A stretch of 64,000 nt of DNA, taken from the NCBI RefSeq assembly GCF_032854445.1, contig NC_088305.1, positions 6,825,606 to 6,889,605 on the forward strand, written 5' to 3'. This document shows, in pieces, positions 1-10,189 of this stretch. Below the pieces are notes generated by a model. That model did not search any database, had not been told where the DNA came from, and was given only the letters and a program-made list of their open reading frames with translations. Positions within the stretch are counted from its first letter, which is position 1, and each line of letters begins with the position of its first letter. This stretch comes from Liolophura sinensis (taxonomy: Eukaryota; Mollusca; Polyplacophora; Chitonida; Chitonidae). The position numbers and the translations under genes are program-made.

Positions 1-2440
1 CCCATAATCCAGAGAATCGCATGTACATATATGTACAGTAGAACCACAGTCTACCTTTCTCTGTGACCATACACAAATGTCAGAAGATATCCACACCCCA
101 TAATCCAGAGAATCGCATGTATATATATGTACAGTAGAACCACAGTCTACCTTTTCTTGGAAGTTTACACAGATAACAGAAGTTCTCCACATTTACTAAT
201 CCAGGGAATCAGACGCACAAACATGTAAAGCAGAACTACACTCTAGCATCCCCCTGTAAACTTCCACAGCTCTCAGAAAGAAATTTATATGACAACACAT
301 GTAGAGTAGACCCACAGCCTCCATTTCCCCGTGAAGCTCCACAGATCCTAGATGTTCTCCACACCCTATTATCTAGGAATCATGGGTACACTCACGTACA
401 GTAGTCTAGCTTTCCCTAAAAACCTCCTCAAATCTCAGAAGTTCACCGCACCCGATGATCCAGGAAATCACACGTACACGCATGCGCACTAGAACCACAA
501 TCTAGATTTCCCTGTAAACCTCCGCAGTTCTCAAAAGTTCTCCACACCCGATGGTTCAGTGAATCACATGTACACTCATGTAAAGTGGAACCACAGTCTA
601 GCTTTACGTGTTAAACTTCAGAGATCCCAGAAGTTCTCCACACTTCATTAGGGTATCACTTAGGGAATCAGATGTTGACACATGTACATTCGAACCACAG
701 TCTGGCTTTACCTGTAAACCTCCACATATTTTTAAATTTCTCCCCTCTTAATCATTTAGGGAATCGGATATTCACCCCTGTTCATTAGAACGACAGTCTA
801 GCTTTCGCTGTAAACCTCATCAGGTGTTAAATGTTTTCCACACCTATTAATCAAAGGAAATAGATGTACACACGTGCACAGTACAACCACCGTCTAGCTT
901 TCCTTGATACCCCCCCCCCCCCCACACCAGATCTCAGAAGTTCTCTACACCCATTTTATGTACAGTAGAAGCACAGTCTGGCTTTCCTTTCAAACCTCCA
1001 CGGATCTCAAGAGTTCACCACACCCAATAATCCGGGTAATCACATGTACACAGATGTAGAGTAGAACCACGGTCTAGCTTTCCCTGTAAACCTCCAAAGA
1101 TCTCAGAAATTCTCCACACTCCATGATGTAAAGAATTTGATGTACACACATGTACAGTTAAAGCAAATTCTAGATTTCCTTGTAAACCTCCACAGATCTT
1201 AGAAGTTCTCCACACTCAATAATCTGTGTAATGACATGTACACACATGTACAGTAGATCTACAGTCTAGCTTTCAGTATTTCAGTAAATATTTTTACAGA
1301 TCTCCGAAGTTCTCCACACCCAATGATCCAAGAAACCAGGCCTTACACACATGTACAGTAGAACCACAGTTTAGCCTTTCCTGTAAACCTCGACAGGTAT
1401 CAGAAGTTCTCCACACCATATTATTTTGGGAGTCAGATGAACACACATGTACGGTAGAACCACAGGCTAGCTTTTCTGTAGGCTAAATCTTAACACATCC
1501 TAGAGCTGCACCACACTAAATAATTCAGGGTATCAAATGTACACTCATGTACAGTAAGACAACAGTGTAGCTTCTCCCGTAGACCTTCAAGGATTTCAAT
1601 CACAATGTGGTGTAGGGAATGAGAGATACACACAGGTACCATAGTTTAGATTTCAGGATAATTTTATTACAGATGTCAGAGCTTCCGCACACCCAATGAT
1701 CTAGAAAAGTAGACGTACACACATGTACATGTAGAACCACAGTCTACATTCTCCTGTAATCCTACAAAGATCTTAGACATTAACCACACCCACTAGTTTA
1801 GGTAATCAGATGCACTCTTATGTACAGTACAAGCACTGCCTAGCTTTCCATGTAAACCTCAACACATCCAAGAACTTCTTCACTAAATGATCCAGGGAAT
1901 CAGATGTACTCTCACGTACAGTAAAACCACAGTCTAGCTTCTCTTGTAAACCATTGCAGATCTTAGACTTTCTCCACACAATGTAATCTAGGGAATTAGA
2001 TGTACCTTTATGTACAGTAGAACAACAGTCTACCTTCTCCTCTAAACGTTCACAGATCTAAGACGTTCTCGACAACCAATGGTCCAGGGAATCAGATGTA
2101 CACACATGAACAGCAGAACAACAATCTAGCTTTTGCTGCAAAACACCACAGATCTCAGAAGCTCTCCACACCATATGATCTAGTGAATCAGGTGTACATA
2201 CATGTACAGTAAAACCACAATCTACTTTTCCCTGTACGATTACACAAATGTGAGAAATCCTCAACGCCCTAGGCAATAAGGTAATAAGGTATTTAGGTGA
2301 TAAGATGTACACTTATGTGCAGTAGAACCACCGTCTTCCTTCTTCTGTAAACCTCCACAGATATTAGAAGTTCACCACACTCAATGATCCAGGGAATCAG
2401 ATGTAAACACATGTACAAGTAGTACCATACTACAAGCTTT
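1..2440. repeat. Diverged minisatellite, unit about 80-96 bp
   Basis: A tandem array fills the left edge of the window. Each unit carries the recognisable words AATC(C/T)AGGGAATC, ATGTACACACATGTACAGTA, GAACCACAGTCTAGCTTT and CTGTAAACCTCCACAGATCT, followed by AGAAGTTCTCCACAC. The first three units are spaced 96 bp apart (the ACAGTAGAAC word recurs at about 35, 131 and 227); later units vary from about 78 to 96 bp. The copies are well diverged, so the array is old. It lies upstream of, and probably inside, the intron preceding the first visible nucleoporin exon. The short open frames in it are by-products of the repeat. Confidence 0.9.
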
Positions 2441-2544
2441 CCTTTTATCAGCCGTCCCGATCTGGAAAGCCCCTTTACGTTATTTCCCAAGCAAAGCCCT
2501 TTACCCCTACACTCTGTATCCAAAATAAATACCTGGGTAATAAC

Positions 2545-2835
2545 CTTGGTCGAATCACACCTAGGACTTTAAAAGAGGAAGTTGTAACTTCTTCGCTTGG
2601 AGTTTACCATGAAGAGGATAGGTTAACGACTGGTTGACCCGTATCAGTATAATGGCGGAGCGGCTTACTTGTCTTCGGTAAGTCGTCTCAGTGAAGCATC
2701 ACTGGGTAAAAGAGCGGTGGAAATCCGTCCTGCAACAAGGAGGCAAATTACATGCAAACTAAGGATTACTTCGTCGTCATATGACTGAAAAATTGTTAAG
2801 CACGACGTTAAACCCCAAGCACTCACTCACTCCAA
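2545..2835 (+). mobile_element. Interspersed repeat A (SINE-like), (CACTC)n tail
   Basis: A repeat of about 290 bp that ends in GACGTTAAACCCC followed by CACTCACTCACTC. Two further copies lie in the opposite orientation at 12241-12566 and 14078-14425. All three share AGACTTTAAAAGAGG-like, GAAGTTGTAACTTC, GGTTGACCCGTATC-like and TGCCTCCTTGTTGCAGGACG-like blocks (or their complements). Such CACTC-tailed repeats are, from memory, common in mollusc DNA. A degenerate B-box-like GGTCGAATCACACC is present at the head, but I see no convincing A box, so the tRNA origin is uncertain. Confidence 0.7.
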
Positions 2836-3098
2836 AATAATTTACCCAAACTTTTTACCTTTAGCATGTACACTTGTAATTTATGCTCTCTCTTCAAGTA
2901 ATTCACTTCTTACCATTCCATATTTGGATTGGCTTTAAGTTGCAAGCATAGTGAAACAGTCACGTAAATATAGCCTCTGGTTTCTGCGAGAACTACAGGT
3001 TTGTTGCCTGGTATCGTCAAGTTTAACTCTACACGTACATGTATCACGTTTGAGCAATGGTGTTTCTGATCATTGAAGTTCTCATTTCTTTGGTTTAG

Positions 3099-3306
3099 AC
3101 ACATTCGGAGGATCTCCTGTGTTCGCTTCCACCCCAGCGTTAGGAGGAATAAACACTTTTGGCGCCATCTCTGCTTTCGGAACTAGCCCTGTCTTTGGAG
3201 GGACAAGGCATGTATTCGGGTCCACGTCAACCTTTGGCACCTCTCCTGGGCCCAGCGGGGGGAGAATATTTGGATCCACTCAGACGACAACATCAGGGTT
3301 TGCTGG
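3099..3306 (+). CDS. Nucleoporin exon, FG-rich
   Basis: The exon is bounded by TTTGGTTTAG at the left and by GTAATG at the right. It starts with two bases of a split codon and ends with two bases (GG) of another. It encodes about 68 residues with seven FG motifs and no stop. Confidence 0.75.
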
Positions 3307-6300
3307 GTAATGAGTCATACTGATGACACTGGCTGTATTTACTTTCTGATCCTCTCAGACGGCAGCCTGATGGTTCCTGGAAACCCTCGACCATCCGCGG
3401 GTTGCTGCCAGACCTCCCCATTTTGAATTACTACATGCATATACATGTAGTACGTTCCATGAATGCACAAAAGAAAATGCTGGCCGCCATCGTATTAGTG
3501 AAACACATCACTAGCGATAAGATCATGAAGATAAAGCCTACATTAATACACGTATGTTTACGTACTAGTTCTATACTGTATGTTTCGTCTTTAAATACTA
3601 TAAATAAGTTCATAACCATCATTAACGCAGGTCTGCAACTCATTCCAGCAGGAATATCTCACAGATGTGACTTGACAGTACACCATGCCTCTTACAAGGG
3701 CGGTAATATAGCTCACAGAAACGTTTATACTAGTTTTTCATGAGTCAAATTTTGTTTTGTGTCATTTGTTATTTAGTTGCAATCAAGTAAAATGTAATAT
3801 ACATGTTTTCACATTTAGCATGGCCAATACCAGTGGTCCCACATTTAGAAGCCTGGCACAAAACACAGCCTCAACTGGCTTTGGTAGCCTGGCACAAAAT
3901 GCAGGCTTTAAGGAAGACGCATCAAGCTCTACAGGTCAGTATTCTAAAAAAAAAACAGTAGGTCCGGAATAGTACTAAATTTTATGCAACAGACCATTGC
4001 ATGCAGGTGGACTCAAACCAGTGGGAACTGGCTGACCTTCTACCATATACTGTACAATGTCTACATAACTAGACAGGAATATCGTCGGAACAGTCCTTAT
4101 ACAGCATATATGTACAATGTCTACATAACCAGACAGCAGTGTTGTGGGACAGCCCTTCTACAACATATATCTACAATGTCTACACAACCAGACAGACGTG
4201 TCATGGGGACAGTCCCTCTACAGCATACAAGTACAATGTCTACATAACCAAACAGTAGTGTTATGGGACAGCCCTTCTACAACATACATGTACAATGTCT
4301 ACATTACCAGACAGCCGTGTTGTGGGGACAGTCCTACAACATACATGTACGATGTCTACATAACCAGACAGCTGTGTTGTGGGACAGCCCCTCTATAACA
4401 TACACGTACAATGTCTACATTACCAGACAGCTGTGTTGTGGGGACAGTCCTTCCACAACATCCATGTACAATGTCTGCATAACCAGACAGCAGTGTTGTG
4501 GGACAGCCCCTCTACAACATCCATGTACAATGTCTACATTACCAGACAGCAGTGTTATGGGGACAATCCTTCTACAATATACAAGTACAATATCTACATA
4601 ACAACAAAGCTGTGTTGTGCAGGATAGTCCTTCCACAACATACAAAAAATGAAAGAATGATTATGGATTAGCGCCACATCGGCAATATTGATTGATGATA
4701 CCATCATCAGCGAAGCTGTCAAACAAATCATATACAGAGTTGACTGTCTAGAATCTTTGCCGAACATGGGTAAAATCCACACAGTCAACGAGGGTATGTT
4801 TCATGCCGTGTTGTGCATCACATCCAATACACTCGGGAGCACTGCTACCATCCAAGATAAAATTGCGTTTCAGACGAGTGTGCCCAATACGACACCGCGT
4901 TAAAACTACTTGGTCTCTTGGAGGATAAGAATTAAAGCCAATGACAGGACGAGTGGCATGCAGTTTATTATGGGTCTGCATGTCCCATTCACCCTGCCAA
5001 AGGCGACGAATATATTTAATAATGTTCGGTCTAAAATCAGTATACGGGATTTCAACTTTTGATATAGATTTATTTAGGACAGAATTTGCTTCCCTGTCCA
5101 CGACTGTGTTTCCATGGATATCAATATGACTCGGTATCCAACACAATATAATATCTCTACCTCTTTTAATTAGTTCTCTATGTAAGGCCAATACTTCAAG
5201 TATCAGTGGATTTTTGAATTTATTATGCTTTATTGCCAAAAGACAGGAGAGCGAGTCAGTGCATATCACTGTCTTCTAGGAAAGCCCTGACGAAACATAT
5301 GATAAGGCCAGGAGTATAGCCTCGCCTCTGCAGAAAAGATTGAAGATAAGGATAGAAGACGAAGGGAGGTGACCCGCTGTTCTAAGACAGAGGCAACCCT
5401 GTCCCCATCCTTTGACCCGTCAGTGTATATACATTTATAATCCTTATAAGTAGCCTTAATTTCAGCAAAGCTTTGCCGAGTTATAAGAGGATTAGTATCT
5501 GATTTTTATGTCTACGTAGATCAAATATTAATTTGGATTGTGGAAGTAGCCATGGAGGAGACTCCGGAAAAAACACCGGAGCTACGTCCTTTAGATTGAT
5601 GTCAGCATCCACAATATGGTCCCCTATACAAAGACCAAACGAAGGGATCTTATTGGGACTTATTAAATTTATCTACGTATGATGGATTGAAAACACAGTC
5701 GTAGGCAGGGTTTGTTAGAGGAACTTTAAGCTTTGTAGCATATTGAAGGCTCAGTTTTATACGTCGATTATATAAAGAAGGCTCATTAGCCTCAACGTAT
5801 AAACTTTCTACTGGTGAGGTTCTAAAAGCACCAAGGCTGAGCCTCAAGCCTTGGTGATGAACAGGATCCATCATTTTAATATACGTCTTCCTAGCGGACA
5901 CATAGTCCAGCTTAGACCTCATCAGAGAACGATATAGACTGAGTAAAACAGATCGGTTAGGACCCCAATCTGTGCTGGACACGACCTTAATTATATCGAA
6001 CAAGGCCTCCTTTCACACCGCTTTTACGACAAAAGGGATAATTTCAATTTTGATGTTGTAAATTATCCTTATTTGGATAGCAATATACTAAAGGGTCCTG
6101 CATTTGGACATAAATATCTTGCCTTGTAGCATTTGTCAGATCTTAGGTAAATTGTGATTTAATCTGCGTCACAAGTTGTTAGTTCAAGGGCTGGTTTGTC
6201 AAGGATACTCCATCAAACACCTTTATTCTAAATTTCTCAAATTTTACAATGAGTATAACACTCGTTGGCAGGTAAGGACAGAGCGTCTAGAATCTCTGGC

Positions 6301-9300
6301 GATCTGCATCGCGATCAACCACACCGATGGCGCTGTTATTCTTATGTACATATCCATCGCGTACATGGTATTTAACAACCTAGATGGCCCTGGTTGCCGA
6401 GTTTAACCGTCTATCTTGTAGACAGCTTTTATACAGAACAAGCATGTCATGTGTAACATCATAGATGGCGCCTCTTGTAGTATAAGATCCTTACATAATA
6501 ACGGGAAAGACGTAATCGTCCGTTACTTTTGAATCACAATCTGTTCCGTTAAGATCTGTAACGCCCGTCATTTTCGAACTGTATCTAACACCGCTAACCT
6601 GGTGCTAGGGGCCGTAAAGACAACCAAGCTGACTACATCTGCATGATGCCTTTATGAACAGCTGCGATCAAAGCGCGACTGAGATACCTTGTTTAATTGT
6701 TATTTGACCTGGAACTCATTCATGGTCTACAAATTTGATCTTGATATGGAATTCATACCTGGAATATCCACTGTCTCCCAGGCATCATCGAAAGCTGATG
6801 ACCGCTTCTCTCTTGTGCATTACCAGCTTTATTTGTTATTTTTATAATTTCTTACATACCTTTGTCTTTGGGAGCTAGTGGCAAACTTTGTTTTGCAAAT
6901 GCATCTTGAGATTATCGACTTGGAGCGCCTTTTACGGACTACAAATGGTATACGAATGTCGGACATGACACTTATACTTGTAAATTGAGCTTTAAGCATT
7001 TTTATGAGGTATAAAAGATAGCTTACTATCAAATATTGTACCTAAAAATTTAGTTTCTCCAACAATTTTAACCCGTTTACTACAAAAATTAAGCTCGGGG
7101 TCAAGATGAAGTTTCCGTTAATTACAAAAATGCATACCGACGGTTTTAGAGGTAGAAAATCTAAAACCGTTTTCAGTTGCCCATTTCTCGATCTTAATGA
7201 GACAAACCTGCAACTCGACGTTATTTATATTTTTAGCTCGGTTGCATATGAAATCGTAGGAAGAACTCTCTGCACCAGATATTTATGTTTTTGCTAAGCT
7301 CTTTGTTTTTATACTAAACAATGTTGGCCACAATATACTGCCCAGAGGAACACCCATTTCCTGCCCATGAGAGTCGGAAAGCGTGGATCCCACCCTTACC
7401 TTAAACTCACGCTCAGATAAAACCTCTGATATAAATATGGTAATCGGCCTTTGAGGCCCATATCAGCATGGTCTTTAAAAATACCTTATTTCCATGTGGT
7501 GTCGTAGGCCTTTTTAATCCACAACATACATGTACAATGTCTACATAACTAGACAGCTGTGTTGTTGGGATAGTCCCTCTACAACACGCACGTACAATGT
7601 ATACATCACCAGACAGCAGTGTTGTGGGGACAGTCCTTCTACAACATACACGTACAATGTATACATCATCAGACAGCAGTGTTGTGGGGACAGTCCTTCT
7701 ACAGCATACACATACAATGTATACCTCAAAAGACAGCTGTGTTGTGGTGACAATCCCTTCACAACATACATGTACAATGTCTACATCACCAGACAGCTGT
7801 GTTGTGGGGACAGTCACTCCACAACTTACATGTACAATGTCTACATAACCAGACAACTGTGTTGTGGGGACAGTCACTCCACAACTTACATGTGCAATGT
7901 CTACATCACCAGACAGCAGTGTTGTGGTGACAATCCCTTCACAACATACATGTACAATGTCTACATAACCGGACAGCTTTGTTGTAGGGACAGTCCTTTT
8001 ACAACATACATGTACAATGTCTTCATAACCAGACAGCAGTTTTGTGGGGACAGTAATTCTACAACATGCATGTACATGTGCTATGTCTGAAAAAACAAAA
8101 AGCCATGTTTTGGAAAATAGTCCTTCTACTACATACATGTACAATGTGAACATAACCAGAGAGCCGAGTTTTGGAGCACAGTCCCTCCATAACATACATG
8201 TACAATGTCTACACAACCAGACAGCCGTGTTGTGGGGACAGTCCCTTTACAACATACATGTGCAATGTCTACATTACCAGACAGCTGTGATGTGGGGACA
8301 GTCACTCCACAACATACATGTACAATGTCTACATAACCAGACAGCTGTGTTGTGGGGCACAGTCACTTCACAACACGCACGTACAATGTATACATCACCA
8401 GACAGCAGTGTTGTGGGGACAGTCCTTCTACAACATACACGTACAATGTATACATCATCAGACAGCAGTGTTGTGGGGACAGTCCTTCTACAGCATACAC
8501 ATACAATGTATACCTCAAAAGACAGCTGTGTTGTGGGGACAGTCCTTCCAAAACATAAAAAGGGAGCCGTGTTGCGGGGACAGTTCTTTTTACAACATAC
8601 ATGTACAATGTCTTCATAACCAGACAGCAGTTTTGTGGGGACAGTAATTCTACAACATACATGTACATGTGCTATGTCTGAAAAAACAAAAATCCATGTT
8701 TTGGAAAATAGTCCTTCTACTACATACATGTACAATGTGAACATAACCAGAGAGCCGAGTTTTGGAGCACAGTCCCTCCACAACATACATGTACAATGTC
8801 TACACAACCAGACAGCCGTGTTTTGGGGACAGTCCCTTTACAACATACATGTACAATGTCTACATTACCAGACAGCTGTGTTGTGGGGACAGTCTTTTTA
8901 CAACATACATGTACAACGCCTACATAACCAGACAGCTGTGTTGTGGGGCACAGTCCTTCCAAAACATACACGTACATTATATACATAACCAGACAGCAGC
9001 GCTGTGGGACAGTCCCTCTACAACATACATGTACAATGTCTACATTACCAGACAGCTGTGTTGTGGGGTCCTTTTACAACATACACGTACAATGTCTACA
9101 TTACCAGACAGCTGTGTTGTGGGGACGGTCCTTCTACAACATACATGTACAAGGTCTACATAACCAGACAGCTGTGTTGTGGGGACAGCCCTTCTTCAAC
9201 ATTCATGTACAATGCCTACATAACCGGACAGCAGTGTTTCGGGGACAGTTTTTCTACAACATCGATGTACAATGTCTACACAACCAGACAGCCGTGTTGT

Positions 9301-10114
9301 GGGGACAGTCTTTCTACAACATACATGTACAAGGTCTACATAACCAGACAGCAGTGTTGTGGGGACAGTCCTTCTACAACATACATGTACAATGTCTACA
9401 TTACCAGACAGCTGTGTTGTGGGGACAGTCCTTCTACAACATACATGTTCAAGGCCTACATAACCAGACAGCTGTGATGTGGGGACAGCCCTTCTTCAAC
9501 ATTCATGTACAATGTCTACATAACCGGACAGCAGTGTTTCGGGAACAGTTTTTCTACAGCATCGATGTACAATGTCTACACAACCAGACAGCTGTGTTGT
9601 GGGGACAGTCTTTCTACAACATACATGTACAATGTCTACATAACCAGACAGCAGTGTTGTGGGGACAGTCCTTCTACAACATACATGTACAATGTCTACA
9701 CAACCAGACAGCTGTGTTGTAGTGACAGTCCCTCCACGACATACATGTACAATGTCTACATAACCAGACAGACGTGTTATGGTGACAGTACTTCTACAAC
9801 ATACATGTTAAATGTGTACATAACCAGACGACAGTGTTGTGGTACTCTTGTACAAGATATATGTGCAGTGAATACGCAACCAGACAGCAGTATTGTGGGA
9901 GTGCTGCGTGGGCATGTCAGGCAGCATGACCGTTTTAATCTTTAGTTCTATTTCATTGAAGAGAGAAAACATAAGAAATTCTACATACATTTTATGCTTT
10001 TCTTGTACTTTGTGTACCAGTGTAAAAAATAAATGGTAATTATGCCTAACTAAAGGGAAATGACCACATTTATTTTCTTTTGCAGTTGGTTTTGACAGTC
10101 CAAGCTTTGGGTGA
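3099..10114 (+). CDS. FG-repeat nucleoporin, Nup214-like, C-terminal end (3 exons; 5' part outside window)
   Basis: Three exons join in phase: 3099-3306, 3819-3934 and 10086-10114, ending at TGA 10112-10114. The joined C-terminus (about 116 residues) is built of FG motifs in Ser/Thr/Gly/Pro-rich spacers: seven FG dipeptides in the first exon (for example TFGTSP, VFGGT, IFGST), GFGSLAQN in the second, and a terminal DSPSFG. Such FG regions line the nuclear pore and bind transport receptors. The paired GSLAQN-type phrases and the very C-terminal position of the FG region recall Nup214/CAN, but Nup98, Nup153 or another FG protein cannot be excluded from this fragment. Splice borders are (T)AG/..GTAATG, TTTAG/..GTCAGT and TTTTGCAG/, with split codons 2+1 and 1+2 restored exactly. 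The last intron (3935-10085) holds the 60-bp minisatellite and a LINE. Confidence 0.75.
3356..3425 (+). repeat. SINE fragment in the nucleoporin intron
   Basis: A short stretch with GGCAGCCTGATGG, GGAAACCCTCGACCATCCG and CGGGTTGCTGCCAGACC resembles the middle of the tRNA-headed SINEs elsewhere in the window. The rest of the 3307-3818 intron shows nothing I recognise; its open frames (for example 3402-3743) have no family signature. Confidence 0.35.
3819..3934 (+). CDS. Nucleoporin exon
   Basis: The acceptor is CACATTTAG and the donor is G/GTCAGT. One base (C) completes the glycine codon left by the preceding exon; 38 full codons follow, with one base (G) left over. The peptide contains TFRSLAQN and GFGSLAQN, a near-repeat in which the first FG has become FR. 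Confidence 0.75.
4040..4644. repeat. 60-bp minisatellite, left block (about 10 units)
   Basis: Tandem units of almost exactly 60 bp. The recurring words are ACATACATGTACAATGTCTA, CATAACCAGACAGC and TGTTGTGGGGACAGTCC. This is the same satellite as at 7519-9925. The two blocks were one array until the LINE at 4645-7518 inserted. Confidence 0.92.
4748..5269 (-). pseudogene. LINE ORF2 C-terminus: RNase H and zinc-finger tail
   Basis: An open stretch of about 173 residues. It starts with CTDSLSCLLAI (an RNase H active-site Asp in the TDS motif), continues with ILCWIPSHIDIHGNTVVD (the WIPSH.GI.GNE.AD-type RNase H block) and ends in a finger-like CIGCDAQHGMKHTLVDC (C-x2-C..H..C). The stronger first RNase H strand lies upstream, out of frame and stop-ridden, at about 5270-5600. 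The domain degrades the RNA strand during reverse transcription in I/Nimb/R1-type LINEs. This copy is not functional. Confidence 0.8.
5650..6003 (-). pseudogene. LINE ORF2 fragment, region between RT and RNase H
   Basis: About 117 residues containing VSSTDWGPNRSVLLSLYRS, MDPVHHQGLRLSLGAFRTSP and SLYVEANEPSL. The same phrases occur in the LINE copies at 52.0-52.2 kb (+) and 60.7-61.1 kb (-). This is the conserved region downstream of the polymerase core in this family. The frame is cut on its N-terminal side by the insert at 6000-6985. Confidence 0.8.
6000..6985. other. Unidentified insert of about 1 kb inside LINE copy 1
   Basis: In the sister copy at 61.07 kb the LINE sequence runs uninterrupted from the ACCTTAATTATATC word to the TTTAGCCTTAAGCAT word. 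Here the two are separated by nearly 1 kb. The insert has no long ORF, no terminal inverted repeat I could find and no similarity to the other elements in the window. It could be a non-autonomous DNA transposon whose ends I cannot define. Confidence 0.55.
7519..9925. repeat. 60-bp minisatellite, main block (about 40 units)
   Basis: Tandem 60-bp units stay in register over many units (for example 9121-9840 repeats at exactly 60 bp). Because the unit is a multiple of three, every stop-free frame of the unit runs on through the array on both strands, which gives long but meaningless open frames. Higher-order duplication is visible: a variant block with GCTATGTCTGAAAAAACAAA occurs at about 8080 and again at 8671 (offset 591), and a variant with ACAACACGCACGTACAATG occurs at 7581 and 8370 (offset 789). 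The array ends near 9900 in degenerate units, 160 bp before the last nucleoporin exon. Confidence 0.93.
10086..10114 (+). CDS. Last nucleoporin exon
   Basis: It follows TTTTCTTTTGCAG, a strong pyrimidine tract and acceptor. Two bases complete the codon begun at 3934, then seven to eight codons encode GFDSPSFG and a TGA stop. The FG ending and the exact phase match make this a convincing terminal micro-exon. The following 75 bp (3' UTR) run into the 43-bp array. Confidence 0.72.
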
Positions 10115-10189
10115 CATATTTTCTACTTTCTGCTGACGGGAAAGTACATTAACAAAAGGAAGCTTAGTTAAACGCTTTTATAGAGTATT

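Larger units (their letters stand above)
4645..7518 (-). mobile_element. LINE copy 1 (RNase H-bearing, Nimb/I-like), 5' truncated, inserted in the minisatellite
   Basis: A minus-strand non-LTR retrotransposon remnant. Read on the minus strand it holds RT thumb sequence (about 7440-6985), an unrelated insert (6985-6000), more RT C-terminal region (6003-5650), a degraded start of RNase H, and a readable RNase H plus C-terminal cysteine finger (5269-4748). It ends in the family 3' tail (GCGCTAATCCATAATC, then ATTC/TTTC units). The flanks carry the 12-bp repeat CCACAACATACA at 4633-4644 and 7519-7530, which is the target-site duplication in the 60-bp array. Stops and frameshifts show that it is dead. 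The RNase H and the CCHC-type ORF1 of sister copies suggest the I/Nimb group. Confidence 0.85.

Noticed and set aside
1015-2523. Short minus-strand frames in the left array
   Set aside because: By-products of the roughly 90-bp minisatellite. The repeating CGGLQGKLD-type words just translate the repeat unit.
7413-9945. Very long open frames on both strands in the 60-bp array (up to 267 codons, Cys/Tyr/Thr-rich 20-residue repeats)
   Set aside because: The unit is 60 bp, a multiple of three, so any stop-free frame of one unit stays open through the whole array in several frames and on both strands. No splice sites or conserved start, and the block is interrupted by a LINE. Not a protein gene.
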